The position numbers and the translations under genes are program-made. Under the pieces are notes generated by a model that saw only the letters and a program-made list of their open reading frames with translations, ran no database searches and was not told the origin of the DNA. This document shows, in pieces, positions 28,038 through 37,720 of a stretch of 64,000 nucleotides of DNA; the first letter of the stretch is position 1; the number at the start of each line of letters is the position of its first letter. This DNA is from Roseovarius lutimaris (GTDB taxonomy: Bacteria > Pseudomonadota > Alphaproteobacteria > Rhodobacterales > Rhodobacteraceae), in NCBI RefSeq assembly GCF_900115165.1, contig NZ_FOVP01000004.1, forward strand, positions 62,001-126,000. The letters are read 5' to 3'.

Positions 28038-28853
28038 ATGCGGTATCTGCTTGTCCTTTTCGCCCTTATCTTTCCCGGCCTTGCCCCGGCAGCAGAACCC
28101 GCCGTCGACAGCGCGCGCTGTCACGCTGAAATTCCCTGTCCGCTTGGGGATCGCTCCTATCATGTGAAAGAGCCGGACGATTGGGATGGCATCACGCCGC
28201 TTCCGGTGCTGCTTCATTTTCACGGCTGGATGCGACAGGGCACCCTGATCGTCAAACACGGCCGCATTTCCGGCGCGACCCGGCGCCGTGGTGTCCTGCT
28301 TCTGGCGCCCAACGGGGCCGGTAAGACCTGGGATTTCTGGACCTCTGCCACGGATGACGTCGATTTTGCCGCCGCCGTGATCAAGGACGCCGCCAGGCGC
28401 TATCCCATTGACCACAGCCGGATTTACGTTTCGGGCTATTCCTATGGCTCGGCCATGGCCTGGCGTTATGTCTGTGAAAACGGCGATGACGTGGCCGCGC
28501 TTCTGGCGATCTCGGGCACCCTGCGCCAGTCAGAGACCTGCCCCACCGCCCCCGCCGAGGTGCGCCATGTGCATGGCACTTCGGATACGGTGATGGATTT
28601 TCCCTTTGGACCGGGGGGCGACACGACCTATCCGGTCAAACTCTGGCGTGACAGGCTTGATTGCGACGGCAAGCCGCGTGACCTTGGCACATGGGATATC
28701 ACCCGGCATGACAGGTTCAAGCGCACGCAATGGAGCGATTGCACCGGCGGGCAGGTGACGCTTGACGTGCATGAACGCGGCCATTTCATCCCGCGCGGCT
28801 GGATCGCGCGACAGCTGGATGAGTTGCTCGACCTGCCGCCATCTTACCCGTAA
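28038..28853 (+). CDS. Secreted alpha/beta-hydrolase esterase (LpqC/PHB-depolymerase-like)
   Basis: A 271-residue exported esterase. A signal peptide (MRYLLVLFALIFPGLAPAA) precedes an alpha/beta-hydrolase fold with the nucleophile elbow GYSYG and a catalytic His in GHFIPRG near the C-terminus. The family includes extracellular polyhydroxybutyrate depolymerases and feruloyl esterases; the substrate is not decided by sequence. ACGGAG before ATG 28038 fixes the start over a GTG at 28011. Confidence 0.78.
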   Translation: MRYLLVLFALIFPGLAPAAEPAVDSARCHAEIPCPLGDRSYHVKEPDDWDGITPLPVLLHFHGWMRQGTLIVKHGRISGATRRRGVLLLAPNGAGKTWDFWTSATDDVDFAAAVIKDAARRYPIDHSRIYVSGYSYGSAMAWRYVCENGDDVAALLAISGTLRQSETCPTAPAEVRHVHGTSDTVMDFPFGPGGDTTYPVKLWRDRLDCDGKPRDLGTWDITRHDRFKRTQWSDCTGGQVTLDVHERGHFIPRGWIARQLDELLDLPPSYP

Positions 28854-28951
28854 TCCGGCCCCACCTGTGATTTTCGCAGCAATGGGATGACCTTGCGCGC
28901 AGAACCCTCTATGAGCAGGTCTGACATCCCTGGCCTTACGGGTCCGATCAC

Positions 28952-30736
28952 ATGACCAAAACGCCCGCCAAGATCAAACTGCCGCTTTATTCGGCCGCTG
29001 ACCGCGACAACCTGCGTTGGCTTTGGGCCAGCTACCTGAAAAAGCGGTCGCCCTGGCTCTTGCTGGTGCTTGTCATGATCCTTGTGCAGGGTGTGGTTTA
29101 TCAGCAATTTCTGTCGATCACCGAAGACGGCCTAAGGGTGATTTTCGACAATGGCACGGCGCGTGAGCTGGCGATGGTCTGTGTTGTGGTGTTCTTTCTT
29201 TTCGCTGTGCGCGGGGCCATGGGTTACCTTGTGCCACGCCTTACCGTCTGGGTCAGCAACAGCGCGATCTTTGAAATGCGCCGTGATCTGATTGGCCACA
29301 TGATGGATCTCGACCTCGCCTATTTCGAGCGCACCAAATCCGGCGAAATCATACAGCGGCTTGTGACGCAAACCCAACAGCTTGGGCAATTCATCGGCCT
29401 TTCCACCGCCAACGCCCTGCGCGATGCGGTCACTGTGGTGATCGTGTCGGCCTATCTGATCTACAAGAACCCGCTGCTGTTCACCGCCGCCATTCTGGTG
29501 CTGCCGTTCATCATCCGGGTGATGAACTTCGTGTCGGCCCGCGTCAAGCAGGTGCAGGGCGAGGCCGAGCATGCGCTTGGCGATTACATGAACGGGATCG
29601 AGGAAACCGTGAGCGGGATGCGCACGGTCAAGATATCCAGTCAGGAACAGGTCGAGGCCGCGCGGCTTGAAAAAGCAACTGGCAGGATTCGCGATCTGGC
29701 AGCACGGGTTCAGCTTACCCAGGCCCTCGTGATGCCCTCAATCGACCTTAGCTCGGCCTTTGTCTATGTGCTGGTGATTGGCGGCGGCGGGTATATGGTG
29801 CTTAGCCCTGCCTTTGATGTGGATGGTGCGGGCATCATCACCTTTCTGCTTGGCATGGTACTTGTGTTCGATCCCGCGCGTCTTTTGGCGCAATACCTTG
29901 GTTCCCTTCAGGCGCATGTCGTGTTGCTCGACCGGGTGCGCGGCCTGTTTCATGAGAGGCCGACAATCACCGCTGCGCCGGGGGCCCTCGCCACGTTCGA
30001 CACCGGCGGCGATATCGCGCTCGATCAGGTGCGGTTTTCCTATAGCCCGGACCAGCCGCTGTTTGACGGGCTGTCGATGGTGTTCAAAGGCGGGCAGGTC
30101 TCGGCCATCGTCGGCGCGACCGGGTCGGGCAAAACCACGATCCTGTCGCTTCTGTCTCGGCTTTACGATGTTCAGGGCGGCCAGATCACCATCGGCGGCA
30201 CGGCCATCGACAAGGTGCAGCTTCGCGCGTTGCGCGGGGCGTTTTCCGTGGTGGCGCAGGATATCGTCATCTTCAACAACTCGATCTGGGAAAATATCCG
30301 CTATGTAAAGCCCGAGGCGACGGATGACGACATTTGGCGCGCGGCCGAGAATGCCGAGATCGCCGATCTGATCCGGGCGCGCGGCGACGCCCCGGTTGGC
30401 CCCAAGGGGGCGCAGTTGTCGGGCGGGCAAAAGCAACGCATCGCTATCGCCCGCGCGTTTCTGGTCGATGCGCCGATCCTTTTGCTGGACGAGGCAACCA
30501 ACGCCCTTGATCAGGCCACCGAGGCGCGGATCAAATCGGCCCTGACGCGTCTGACCCAGGGGCGCACAACGATTGTCGTGGCGCATCGCCTTGCGTCAAT
30601 TACCGACGCCGATAGCATCCATGTGCTAGAGGCCGGCGCGCTTGTCGAACAGGGCAAGCACGGCGATCTGTTGAAAAAGAACGGTCATTACGCACGGCTT
30701 TATATGGCGCAAAAGCAGAGCCAGGCAAGCAATTAA
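28952..30736 (+). CDS. ABC exporter, fused permease-ATPase (MsbA-like)
   Basis: A 594-residue half-transporter: a six-helix transmembrane domain up to about residue 330, then an ATPase with Walker A GATGSGKTT, the signature LSGGQKQR, Walker B ILLLDEA and the H-loop VAHR. It would act as a homodimer exporting lipids, peptides or drugs; the substrate is unknown. The stop overlaps the convergent DUF1185 gene by 4 bases. Confidence 0.88.
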   Translation: MTKTPAKIKLPLYSAADRDNLRWLWASYLKKRSPWLLLVLVMILVQGVVYQQFLSITEDGLRVIFDNGTARELAMVCVVVFFLFAVRGAMGYLVPRLTVWVSNSAIFEMRRDLIGHMMDLDLAYFERTKSGEIIQRLVTQTQQLGQFIGLSTANALRDAVTVVIVSAYLIYKNPLLFTAAILVLPFIIRVMNFVSARVKQVQGEAEHALGDYMNGIEETVSGMRTVKISSQEQVEAARLEKATGRIRDLAARVQLTQALVMPSIDLSSAFVYVLVIGGGGYMVLSPAFDVDGAGIITFLLGMVLVFDPARLLAQYLGSLQAHVVLLDRVRGLFHERPTITAAPGALATFDTGGDIALDQVRFSYSPDQPLFDGLSMVFKGGQVSAIVGATGSGKTTILSLLSRLYDVQGGQITIGGTAIDKVQLRALRGAFSVVAQDIVIFNNSIWENIRYVKPEATDDDIWRAAENAEIADLIRARGDAPVGPKGAQLSGGQKQRIAIARAFLVDAPILLLDEATNALDQATEARIKSALTRLTQGRTTIVVAHRLASITDADSIHVLEAGALVEQGKHGDLLKKNGHYARLYMAQKQSQASN

Positions 30737-31314
30737 CGCAACCCGTCCTCGCCTTTGACCTCGGCCACGCCAAGCCCGCCCATACGCTCGTGTATGCGCC
30801 CACCCCGCGCCATCGCGAGGATGAACAAAAGCTCGTCGGCGCGAGGGCCATCGGCAAGGCCCACCTCCATCCCGTCAAAATGGCTGCGCACATAGGCGGC
30901 GTTGATATGGCCAAGCGGCACGTCGATGCGCGTGCCCGGACCGCCCTGCTTCATCGACGAGGGCACAATCGCCTTGGCCTCGCCAAGGCGCGCACGCATC
31001 GCATAGCCCCCTGGCACATGCCAAAGCGCGGTGTGTTCAAGCTCACCCCGCTCGCCCGCCATGGCGGCCTTGCCATAACCGTCGATGCCGGTCATTCCGC
31101 CCATCGCCTCGATCAGGCGGTCGGCCATCATCAGGCCAAGCGGCTTGAGATCCTCCATCGCCGATTGCAGATCTTCGGTGTAACCGTCGGCAAAGGGGTT
31201 TTTGACCAACGCCGCAATCGCCCCGCGACGGCGCGAGCTTTCGGGCGCGGGGCCGCCGTCGTGGTGAATGTCCTCGATGAAAATCGCGGTTTTGCGCAGG
31301 GTGAAATCAGGCAT
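30733..31314 (-). CDS. DUF1185 (amino acid synthesis) family protein
   Basis: A 193-residue protein of the DUF1185 family, often labelled amino-acid-synthesis protein without biochemical proof. The start MPDFTLRKTAIFIEDIHHDGG and the ADGPRADELLFILAMARGGR segment near the C-terminus are typical. It is the last gene in the minus-strand cluster that ends at 37147 and overlaps the UPF0280 gene by 8 bases. Confidence 0.8.
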   Translation of the reverse strand: MPDFTLRKTAIFIEDIHHDGGPAPESSRRRGAIAALVKNPFADGYTEDLQSAMEDLKPLGLMMADRLIEAMGGMTGIDGYGKAAMAGERGELEHTALWHVPGGYAMRARLGEAKAIVPSSMKQGGPGTRIDVPLGHINAAYVRSHFDGMEVGLADGPRADELLFILAMARGGRIHERMGGLGVAEVKGEDGLR

Positions 31315-32152
31315 GCAGTGCCTCCTTTGTGATCAGGGTTTTCAGGGGCAGATCGCCCAAGATCCGACAGTGCCCCGCAAGCATCAAAACCGCCCCGGCA
31401 ATCAGCCCGGCCGCAAGACAGGTCTCGGCATATTCTACGCCCGCACCAAGCGCGCGCTCGACCTCGGCGCGCGTCAGGTGCCCCACTGACCGCGTGACAA
31501 GGCGTGCGCCAAGGTCGCTCTCGGGGGACACGTCACTTGCGGGCAGGCGCGTTACCGCAGGATGATCCGGCAAATCAACCGCATTGGCGATCATCGTGGC
31601 GGCCGCATCGGCGGCGGCGGCGGTTTTGGCCAGCACGGTCACACTCTCGGCAATGCCGCGCGACAGGCTTCGACCGGCGCGCCCCGAGGTGGCAACCCCG
31701 CGCACCGACGTGTCATGACCAATCGCCAGCCGCGCCACCGGATCGGCGGCAACTATGCCCTGCATCACCTGACCTCGCGTGAGGTGAAAGGCGATATCGC
31801 CACCGTTGTTGACATAGGCCTTGTCGATGCCCGGACCGTCACACAGCGCCGCCAGAATCTCTTCGGCACCGGCCCCGGCAACGGCGGCCATGGGCGTAAT
31901 GAACTGCGGCGCAAAGGGGGTCACCGCATGCACCATGCGCCGTGCCACCGGCCCTTTGGGCATCGGCCCCGTGGCGCGGCGCAGGCGCGGCAACTCATTC
32001 ACCAGTTCCTGCAACAGCCCCGCAAACCGATCCGCCGCGCGGGCAAATCCCGCCTCTTGTCCCGGCCCCTCGGCGCCGACGATCATGTCAATCGGGCCGT
32101 GGTGCAAGTGAAGCCGCCCGCCCGCGATCCGGGTGATCTGTTCTCCGGTCAT
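31307..32152 (-). CDS. UPF0280 (ApbE-superfamily) protein
   Basis: A 281-residue UPF0280 protein. UPF0280 is grouped with the ApbE flavin-transferase superfamily, so a flavin-related role is plausible but unproven. Recognisable segments are AVAGAGAEEILAAL, KAYVNNGGDIAFHL and AAAADAAATMIANAVD, the last being close to an ApbE motif. It overlaps both neighbours, by 8 and 4 bases, so it is translationally coupled within the cluster. Confidence 0.8.
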   Translation of the reverse strand: MTGEQITRIAGGRLHLHHGPIDMIVGAEGPGQEAGFARAADRFAGLLQELVNELPRLRRATGPMPKGPVARRMVHAVTPFAPQFITPMAAVAGAGAEEILAALCDGPGIDKAYVNNGGDIAFHLTRGQVMQGIVAADPVARLAIGHDTSVRGVATSGRAGRSLSRGIAESVTVLAKTAAAADAAATMIANAVDLPDHPAVTRLPASDVSPESDLGARLVTRSVGHLTRAEVERALGAGVEYAETCLAAGLIAGAVLMLAGHCRILGDLPLKTLITKEALHA

Positions 32153-33603
32153 TCGCCGTGCTCCGGCGCGCGACCAAGGCCACGGAAGTCAGCGCCATAT
32201 TCGCCGCCCGATTCCAGAATATCCGAGATCGAGCGCACCGCCCCGTCATGCCCGCCAAGCGCGCGGAATTCCGCGCGCGGCAGGGTGAATTCAAGCGGCG
32301 CGACAAGCGCCGGGGTCGGCACATAGCCAAAGCTGCCCTCGGGCATCGCCAGCACATCAACCATCAGGGTGATGCCGCCCCCCGGCCAGATATAGGCCGC
32401 CGCCCCGCCACAGGTGACGTGGGTTCTGCGCGCCTGAACCGAACGGGTAAGGCGCACCGGGTTGCGCGTGACACCAGAGCGCAGCGAGCCCCCGGCCCCG
32501 GCCTGAAACATCACCGTACAGAGCGCCGGTTCGCAGTTCTCGGCAATAAGATCGACCGACGCGCGTAGCGCCTCGGGCAGCGGCGCGGGTTGCGGCACAA
32601 GATCGTCGTCGAGCACGTAGAACCCGTGATGCTCGCCCGTGGTCGAAACCATCAACAGGCGAAGCCCCGCACGCGCGCCCTTCTTTTCCCACCATGGGTT
32701 GAGGATGCTGAGCGGGTCCTCGATATCGGTTCCGCCCCAGCCGCGCCCCGGCCCGGCGACCTGAAAATACCGCCCCGGAGTCGAGCGACGGCCCTTGATG
32801 CGAATGCCGGTATCGGGCCAGCCAAGAACCTTGCCGGCCTGATGCTCGCTCACCACGCCGGTGATATGGTCATCGACAACGACCACCTCGTCGACAAGCC
32901 CCTGCCATTGGCTGGCGAACATCCCGATGGTGGCCGAGCCACAGCCGACACGCATGCGATCCTCGCGCTGACCATCGACAATCGGCGGCTGACCGGCCCG
33001 CACGATCACGCTGGCGCCGCCGTCGATGTCCAATTCCACCGCCTCGCGATTGCACAGCCGGAGCAGGGCGTCACAGGTCACGCGGCCCTCGGATTTACTA
33101 CCACCCGTAAGATGCTCGACACCACCAAGCGAGAGCATCTGACTGCCATATTCGCCGGTGGTGACATGGCCGATCGCCTCGCCATCCGCGCGCACGGTCG
33201 CGGCCTCGGCGCCAAGGTGGCGGTCGGTGTCGATCTTCACCTTGACGCCACAATAGGAATAGATCGCCTCGGTCACCACGGTGACAAAATCGGCGCCCGC
33301 CACTTCGCGGCTCACGATAAAGGGCGCGGGTTTGTAATCGGGATAAGTGGTGCCCGCGCCAACGCCGCTCAGGAACAGGTCATCACCGCCCAGATCGCCA
33401 TCCCAATCGGCATTGAGGAACGGGCGTACTTCGCCGCCGACCTCAACCCTACGGTCAAGTATGGTAATGGGATCACAACGGATGATCCTGCCGCCCTCAT
33501 TGGCATAGCGATCACAGGCACCAACCTTGCCGGGGGCGATATAGCACATCACAGGGCAGGCATCGCAGCGGATCTTTTCGTCGCGCGCGCCCCGCTCGGT
33601 CAT
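32149..33603 (-). CDS. 6-hydroxynicotinate-reductase-like iron-sulfur protein
   Basis: A 484-residue protein related to 6-hydroxynicotinate reductase, which in Eubacterium barkeri reduces a hydroxylated pyridine ring with reduced ferredoxin. Cys13, Cys16, Cys20 and Cys30 form a CxxCxxxCx9C cluster site; the remainder is a large domain with few recognised motifs. Coupled to an XDH-like hydroxylase by 4-base overlaps. The exact substrate is unknown, and the family label may overstate function. Confidence 0.7.
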   Translation of the reverse strand: MTERGARDEKIRCDACPVMCYIAPGKVGACDRYANEGGRIIRCDPITILDRRVEVGGEVRPFLNADWDGDLGGDDLFLSGVGAGTTYPDYKPAPFIVSREVAGADFVTVVTEAIYSYCGVKVKIDTDRHLGAEAATVRADGEAIGHVTTGEYGSQMLSLGGVEHLTGGSKSEGRVTCDALLRLCNREAVELDIDGGASVIVRAGQPPIVDGQREDRMRVGCGSATIGMFASQWQGLVDEVVVVDDHITGVVSEHQAGKVLGWPDTGIRIKGRRSTPGRYFQVAGPGRGWGGTDIEDPLSILNPWWEKKGARAGLRLLMVSTTGEHHGFYVLDDDLVPQPAPLPEALRASVDLIAENCEPALCTVMFQAGAGGSLRSGVTRNPVRLTRSVQARRTHVTCGGAAAYIWPGGGITLMVDVLAMPEGSFGYVPTPALVAPLEFTLPRAEFRALGGHDGAVRSISDILESGGEYGADFRGLGRAPEHGE

Positions 33604-36293
33604 CCCCTTGCCTTTCGGATGGCCGCCAAAACCCGGTGCGGCAACGCCGGAAGGTCGGTGATCCGCGCGCCGGTGGCATGGCGGATCGCGTTCAGGATCG
33701 CGGGCGCGGTCGGGATCAACACATGCTCGCCCAATCCCTTGGCGCCCATCGGCCCCTCGGGGTCGGGCACCTCGACAAAGATCGTGTCGATTCGGGGCAT
33801 GTCGCCACTGGTCGGGATCAGGTAATCATGCAGGTTCTCGGTGCGCCCCGGAATGTATTCCTCCATCAGGGCCATCCCGAGACCCTGCGCCACGCCGCCT
33901 TCGACCTGCCCTTCGGCCAAAAGCGGGTTGATCACCCGGCCAAGATCATGCGCGGCAGTGATCCGGGTTACCTTGACGGTGCCAAGCACGCTATCGACCG
34001 CCACCTCGGCGATCTGTGCGCCATAGCCATAGACCGCATAGGGCGCGCCCTGTCCGTCCTTGTCCAAGGGTGTGGTAGGCGGATCATAGGTTTCCTCGGC
34101 CATAAGCGCATAACCTTGCGGACCCGGCGCAAGGGCAGAAAGATCAATCCACCGCTCGCCCGCGCCATCGCTGACCACAAGCATTTGCCCGGTGAGGGCA
34201 AGCCGCGCCTCGGCGCCCATATTGCTCAGGCTCAGGATTTGCGCGCGCAACGCACGCCCCGCAAGCCAGGCCGCCTTGCCGGTCACACAGGTCTGGCGCG
34301 AGGCGGATGTCTTGCCACAATCCGGCGTCAGGGCGGTATCGGGGCCGATAAGATCGAACGCCGCCAGCGGCAGGCCCAAGGCATCGGCGCAAATCTGCGG
34401 GATCACGGTATTGGCGCCCTGCCCGATATCGGTCGCCCCCTGATGCAGCGACACCCGCCCCTCGGGCGTCAGGCCAAGGCGGATGGTCGAAGGGTTGGCA
34501 AGCCCGGTATTGCCACAACCATACCAACAGGACGCAACCCCGACGCCATGACGCATCGCGCCGCCCTTGGCGTTGGCCTCTTCAGCGCGACGCAGCGCGG
34601 CCTGCCACGGCTCTTGCAGGGCGTCAAGACAGGCGGTTATGCCAACACCCTGCAACACCTGACCACAGACCGTGGCCTGTCCGTCCTGCAAGGCATTGAG
34701 GCGGCGAAAGGCAAGCCGGTCGATGCCGGTTTTCTCGGCCAGATCGTCATAAAGCCCCTCTTGCAGGATCGTCGCCTGCGGCACGCCAAAGCCGCGAAAC
34801 GCGCCTGAAATGGGGCTAAAGGAATGGCGCGCATTGGCGACGGCAAGATAGGCGGGCACGAGGTAAGGGCCAGAGGCATGCACCGGCACGCGTCCGGCCA
34901 CCGTCGGGCCCCAGCTTGCATAGGCGCCGGTGTTGAACTCACCGGTGAACTCCATCGCTGTGATGCGACCCTGTGCATCGGCGCCGATCCGCGCCTGCAT
35001 CTTCGAGGGATGTCGCTTGGTCGAGGTCGCCATCGATTCCGCACGGCTAAATACCATCCGCGCGGCGCGCCCGGTCTTGAGCGTCACGAGGCCGATCAGC
35101 GGCTGCACCGTCATGTCAAGTTTCGCGCCAAACCCGCCGCCCGCCGCCGCCGGGATGATCCGCACCCCTTCGGGCGGCAGGCCAAGAACGCGGGCGGTAT
35201 CGTCGCGATCCATGATCGGCGCCTGGGTACAGGCCTGAATGACAAGCTGCCCAGCTTCAAGCCAGGCAACCCCGGCCTCGGGCTCGATATAGGCGTGTTC
35301 GATATAGGGCGTGCTCACCTCGCCCTCGGCCAGATGGCTGGCGGCGTCAAACCCCGCCTCGAGATCGCCACGCGCGACCCGGCCCGTGACCAAAAGGTTA
35401 TCGGCGCGCGCCGCATGCACAAGCGTATCGGTGCGGTCGTGCCATGTGACCGGAAAGCCCGCCAGATCAAGCCCCTCGATCACCGAAGGCACACCCGCCA
35501 CAAGCGCCACCGCCTCGCCGCGCATGCGCACATGGGTTTCAGCCAGAACCGGCTGATCGGCGAAGGCGGGCAACACCCCAAAGCGGTTTTCCCCGGGCAC
35601 ATCGACGGCGGTAAAAACCTGAACCTCGCCTGCCTGCGCGGCGCACCAAGCCGCGATATCGCCAAGCTCAAACCCCATCGGTGCATCCGGCGCACGCACC
35701 GCACGCACCAGCAAGGCCCCGCTCGGCACATGATCGGCGCCATAGACCTCGGTGCCAGCCACCTTGGCCCCGCCATCCAGCCGCTCGATCCGCGCGCCAA
35801 CCGCGTGGCCGGCGGCGGGCGCGGGCGGTGGCCCGCCGGGGTCTGCGACGTCAAGAATGGCCTCGATGATCTTGGCGTAACCGGTGCAGCGGCACAAAAC
35901 CCCGCCAAGCGCCTCTTCCACCTCTTCGCGCGTCGGGGCGGCCACCCGCGCCAAAAGCGCCTTGGCCGCGATCAGCATGCCCGGCGTGCAAATCCCGCAT
36001 TGCGCCGCGCCATGGCGCAAAAACGCCTGTTGCAGCGCGGCCATATCAAGCCCCTCGATAGTGGTTACCTCGCGCCCTGCCGCCTGCGCGACCGGCGTGA
36101 GGCAAGCACAGACCGGCGCGCCATCAATCAACACCGTGCAGGCCCCGCAATCGCCCGCATCACAGCCAACCTTGGTGCCGCGCAATCCCATATCCTCGCG
36201 CAGCACCTCCGACAGGCGCCGACCCGGCGCAACCGGCAGGGCCACCGATGCGCCATTGACCGTCAGGGTCAGGCTCTCAAACGTCAGGGTCAT
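33600..36293 (-). CDS. Xanthine-dehydrogenase-family fused [2Fe-2S] and molybdopterin subunit
   Basis: An 897-residue fusion. The N-terminal domain binds two [2Fe-2S] clusters (Cys44, 49, 52, 64 and Cys99, 102, 134, 136). The C-terminal part, from about residue 165, is the molybdenum subunit, with GGGFGAKLD and the likely catalytic Glu in GAKGLGEHV near the end. In most relatives the two parts are separate genes. It should pair with the FAD protein encoded next to it to hydroxylate a heterocyclic or aldehyde substrate. Confidence 0.85.
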   Translation of the reverse strand: MTLTFESLTLTVNGASVALPVAPGRRLSEVLREDMGLRGTKVGCDAGDCGACTVLIDGAPVCACLTPVAQAAGREVTTIEGLDMAALQQAFLRHGAAQCGICTPGMLIAAKALLARVAAPTREEVEEALGGVLCRCTGYAKIIEAILDVADPGGPPPAPAAGHAVGARIERLDGGAKVAGTEVYGADHVPSGALLVRAVRAPDAPMGFELGDIAAWCAAQAGEVQVFTAVDVPGENRFGVLPAFADQPVLAETHVRMRGEAVALVAGVPSVIEGLDLAGFPVTWHDRTDTLVHAARADNLLVTGRVARGDLEAGFDAASHLAEGEVSTPYIEHAYIEPEAGVAWLEAGQLVIQACTQAPIMDRDDTARVLGLPPEGVRIIPAAAGGGFGAKLDMTVQPLIGLVTLKTGRAARMVFSRAESMATSTKRHPSKMQARIGADAQGRITAMEFTGEFNTGAYASWGPTVAGRVPVHASGPYLVPAYLAVANARHSFSPISGAFRGFGVPQATILQEGLYDDLAEKTGIDRLAFRRLNALQDGQATVCGQVLQGVGITACLDALQEPWQAALRRAEEANAKGGAMRHGVGVASCWYGCGNTGLANPSTIRLGLTPEGRVSLHQGATDIGQGANTVIPQICADALGLPLAAFDLIGPDTALTPDCGKTSASRQTCVTGKAAWLAGRALRAQILSLSNMGAEARLALTGQMLVVSDGAGERWIDLSALAPGPQGYALMAEETYDPPTTPLDKDGQGAPYAVYGYGAQIAEVAVDSVLGTVKVTRITAAHDLGRVINPLLAEGQVEGGVAQGLGMALMEEYIPGRTENLHDYLIPTSGDMPRIDTIFVEVPDPEGPMGAKGLGEHVLIPTAPAILNAIRHATGARITDLPALPHRVLAAIRKARG

Positions 36294-37147
36294 GCCGCCG
36301 CCCTGCCTTCGCGCGACACCAGATCGCTCACCGCCCGGCGAATAAGCTCGACCGCCGCATCGGCGCGATAGATCGCATCGGCACGAATATCGTCAATCGG
36401 GCTCAGGTCGGGGGTGATAAGCGCCGCCTCAACCCGTTCAATCAGCGTGGCATCGGCGCGCGCCCCGATCAGCGCAGCCTCCTGGCGGGGCAATCTTTGT
36501 GCCACCGCGCTACAGGCACCAACCGCCAATGCCGCACTGCGGATATGACCGGTCTCAATCTCAAGGCGCGCGGCCACCATTGCGATGGAAATCACCAGAT
36601 AGGCCCGCGCGCCGAGCTTGAGAAACCGCGACTGCCCGCCGGTCTGTGCCCTGGGGATCAGGACCGCCGTGACCATTTCGCCGGGGCGCAAGGAGGTCTG
36701 GCGTACCCCGGTGATGAAATCACCAAGCGGCACCCGGCGCGTGGCGCCAAGCGCGGCGATCTCGACCTCGGCCCCAAGCGCCAGAAGACAGGGCACCCCG
36801 TCGGCGGCCGGCGAGGCGTTACAGATATTCCCCGCCAAGGTTCCAGCGGTCTGAATTTGCACCGACCCGACCTCGCGCGCGGCCTGCTTGAGCATATCAA
36901 AACCGGGCGGCAGATCGGCGTGCAGGATATCGGCCCATGTGGTGGTCGCGCCAAGCCGGATATGATCGCCCTCCTCCCCAATCCCGCGCAGCGCGGCAAT
37001 CGCGGTGATATCAAGCACCGGACCAGTGAGACCGCGCGCGCCTGTTGCCGGGAAAAGATCGGTACAGCCCGCCGCGATCGCCAGCCCCGGACCGGCCAAC
37101 AGGCCAAGCGCCTCTTGCAGGGTCGTGGGGCGGTGATAGGGGTCCAT
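36290..37147 (-). CDS. FAD-binding subunit of a xanthine-dehydrogenase-type enzyme
   Basis: A 285-residue protein with the FAD-binding and CO-dehydrogenase-flavoprotein C-terminal domains. AAGCTDLFPATG and TAGTLAGNICNASPAADGVP are the FAD-binding motifs. It is the first gene of the five-gene minus-strand operon, overlapping the fused iron-sulfur/molybdenum gene by 4 bases. It carries electrons from the molybdenum enzyme to an acceptor, perhaps NAD or quinone. Confidence 0.87.
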   Translation of the reverse strand: MDPYHRPTTLQEALGLLAGPGLAIAAGCTDLFPATGARGLTGPVLDITAIAALRGIGEEGDHIRLGATTTWADILHADLPPGFDMLKQAAREVGSVQIQTAGTLAGNICNASPAADGVPCLLALGAEVEIAALGATRRVPLGDFITGVRQTSLRPGEMVTAVLIPRAQTGGQSRFLKLGARAYLVISIAMVAARLEIETGHIRSAALAVGACSAVAQRLPRQEAALIGARADATLIERVEAALITPDLSPIDDIRADAIYRADAAVELIRRAVSDLVSREGRAAA

Positions 37148-37247
37148 GCGCTCTCCGACATCAGATGGGCCGATGCGTGGCCCCGCCCGAATGGTGCGGC
37201 AGCGTCGGCGCCCCTGTCAACACGACAGTTGCCGATTTCGCCCCGAG

Positions 37248-37691
37248 CTATGCGGTCGCGGGCGGGTCTTCGATCACAGCCGGCTCTTTGAGGTAGCCAA
37301 GCGTTTGCGGGCAGCGTTGATTGAGGAAATATTTGGCCAGCACCCGCGCAAAGACATCATCGCCACCTGCCGCCTCAAACAGCGTCGCACAGGATTGCAG
37401 CTTGAGCGCGTCAATGCCGCCCAAAGCCCGCTCGGCACTGATACCCTCAAGCCCCATCATCGCCTCGTTGATTTCGACAAGACGCGGGCCAAGCACCGGG
37501 TGGGCGAGATAGGCCCTGGCCTCCTCCAGATCCCTGATGCTGTAATGAATCGCAAACCTCGATCGGCCCAACCCGCGGATCTGCGGCAGGACAAACCACG
37601 TCCAATGGCTGCGCTTTTTGCCGCCGCGTATTTCGTTCACCGGCTGCGGCCAGATCTGATTCTGGGCGTCAACAAATCGTTCGACATCCAT
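37248..37691 (-). CDS. DUF1810 family protein
   Basis: A 147-residue protein of the DUF1810 family, a small helical protein of unknown function. Characteristic segments are FVDAQNQIWPQ, GKKRSHWTWFVLPQIRGLG and SATLF-like helices. ATG 37691 gives the usual family length; an upstream ATG at 37724 would add 11 residues and overlap the hutU remnant's stop. Confidence 0.82.
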   Translation of the reverse strand: MDVERFVDAQNQIWPQPVNEIRGGKKRSHWTWFVLPQIRGLGRSRFAIHYSIRDLEEARAYLAHPVLGPRLVEINEAMMGLEGISAERALGGIDALKLQSCATLFEAAGGDDVFARVLAKYFLNQRCPQTLGYLKEPAVIEDPPATA

Positions 37692-37720
37692 GGCGGTCTC
37701 TTCGTTTGTTTTATCAATCG

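Noticed and set aside
34824..36371. A 515-codon plus-strand frame
   Set aside because: Antisense shadow of the molybdenum hydroxylase gene.
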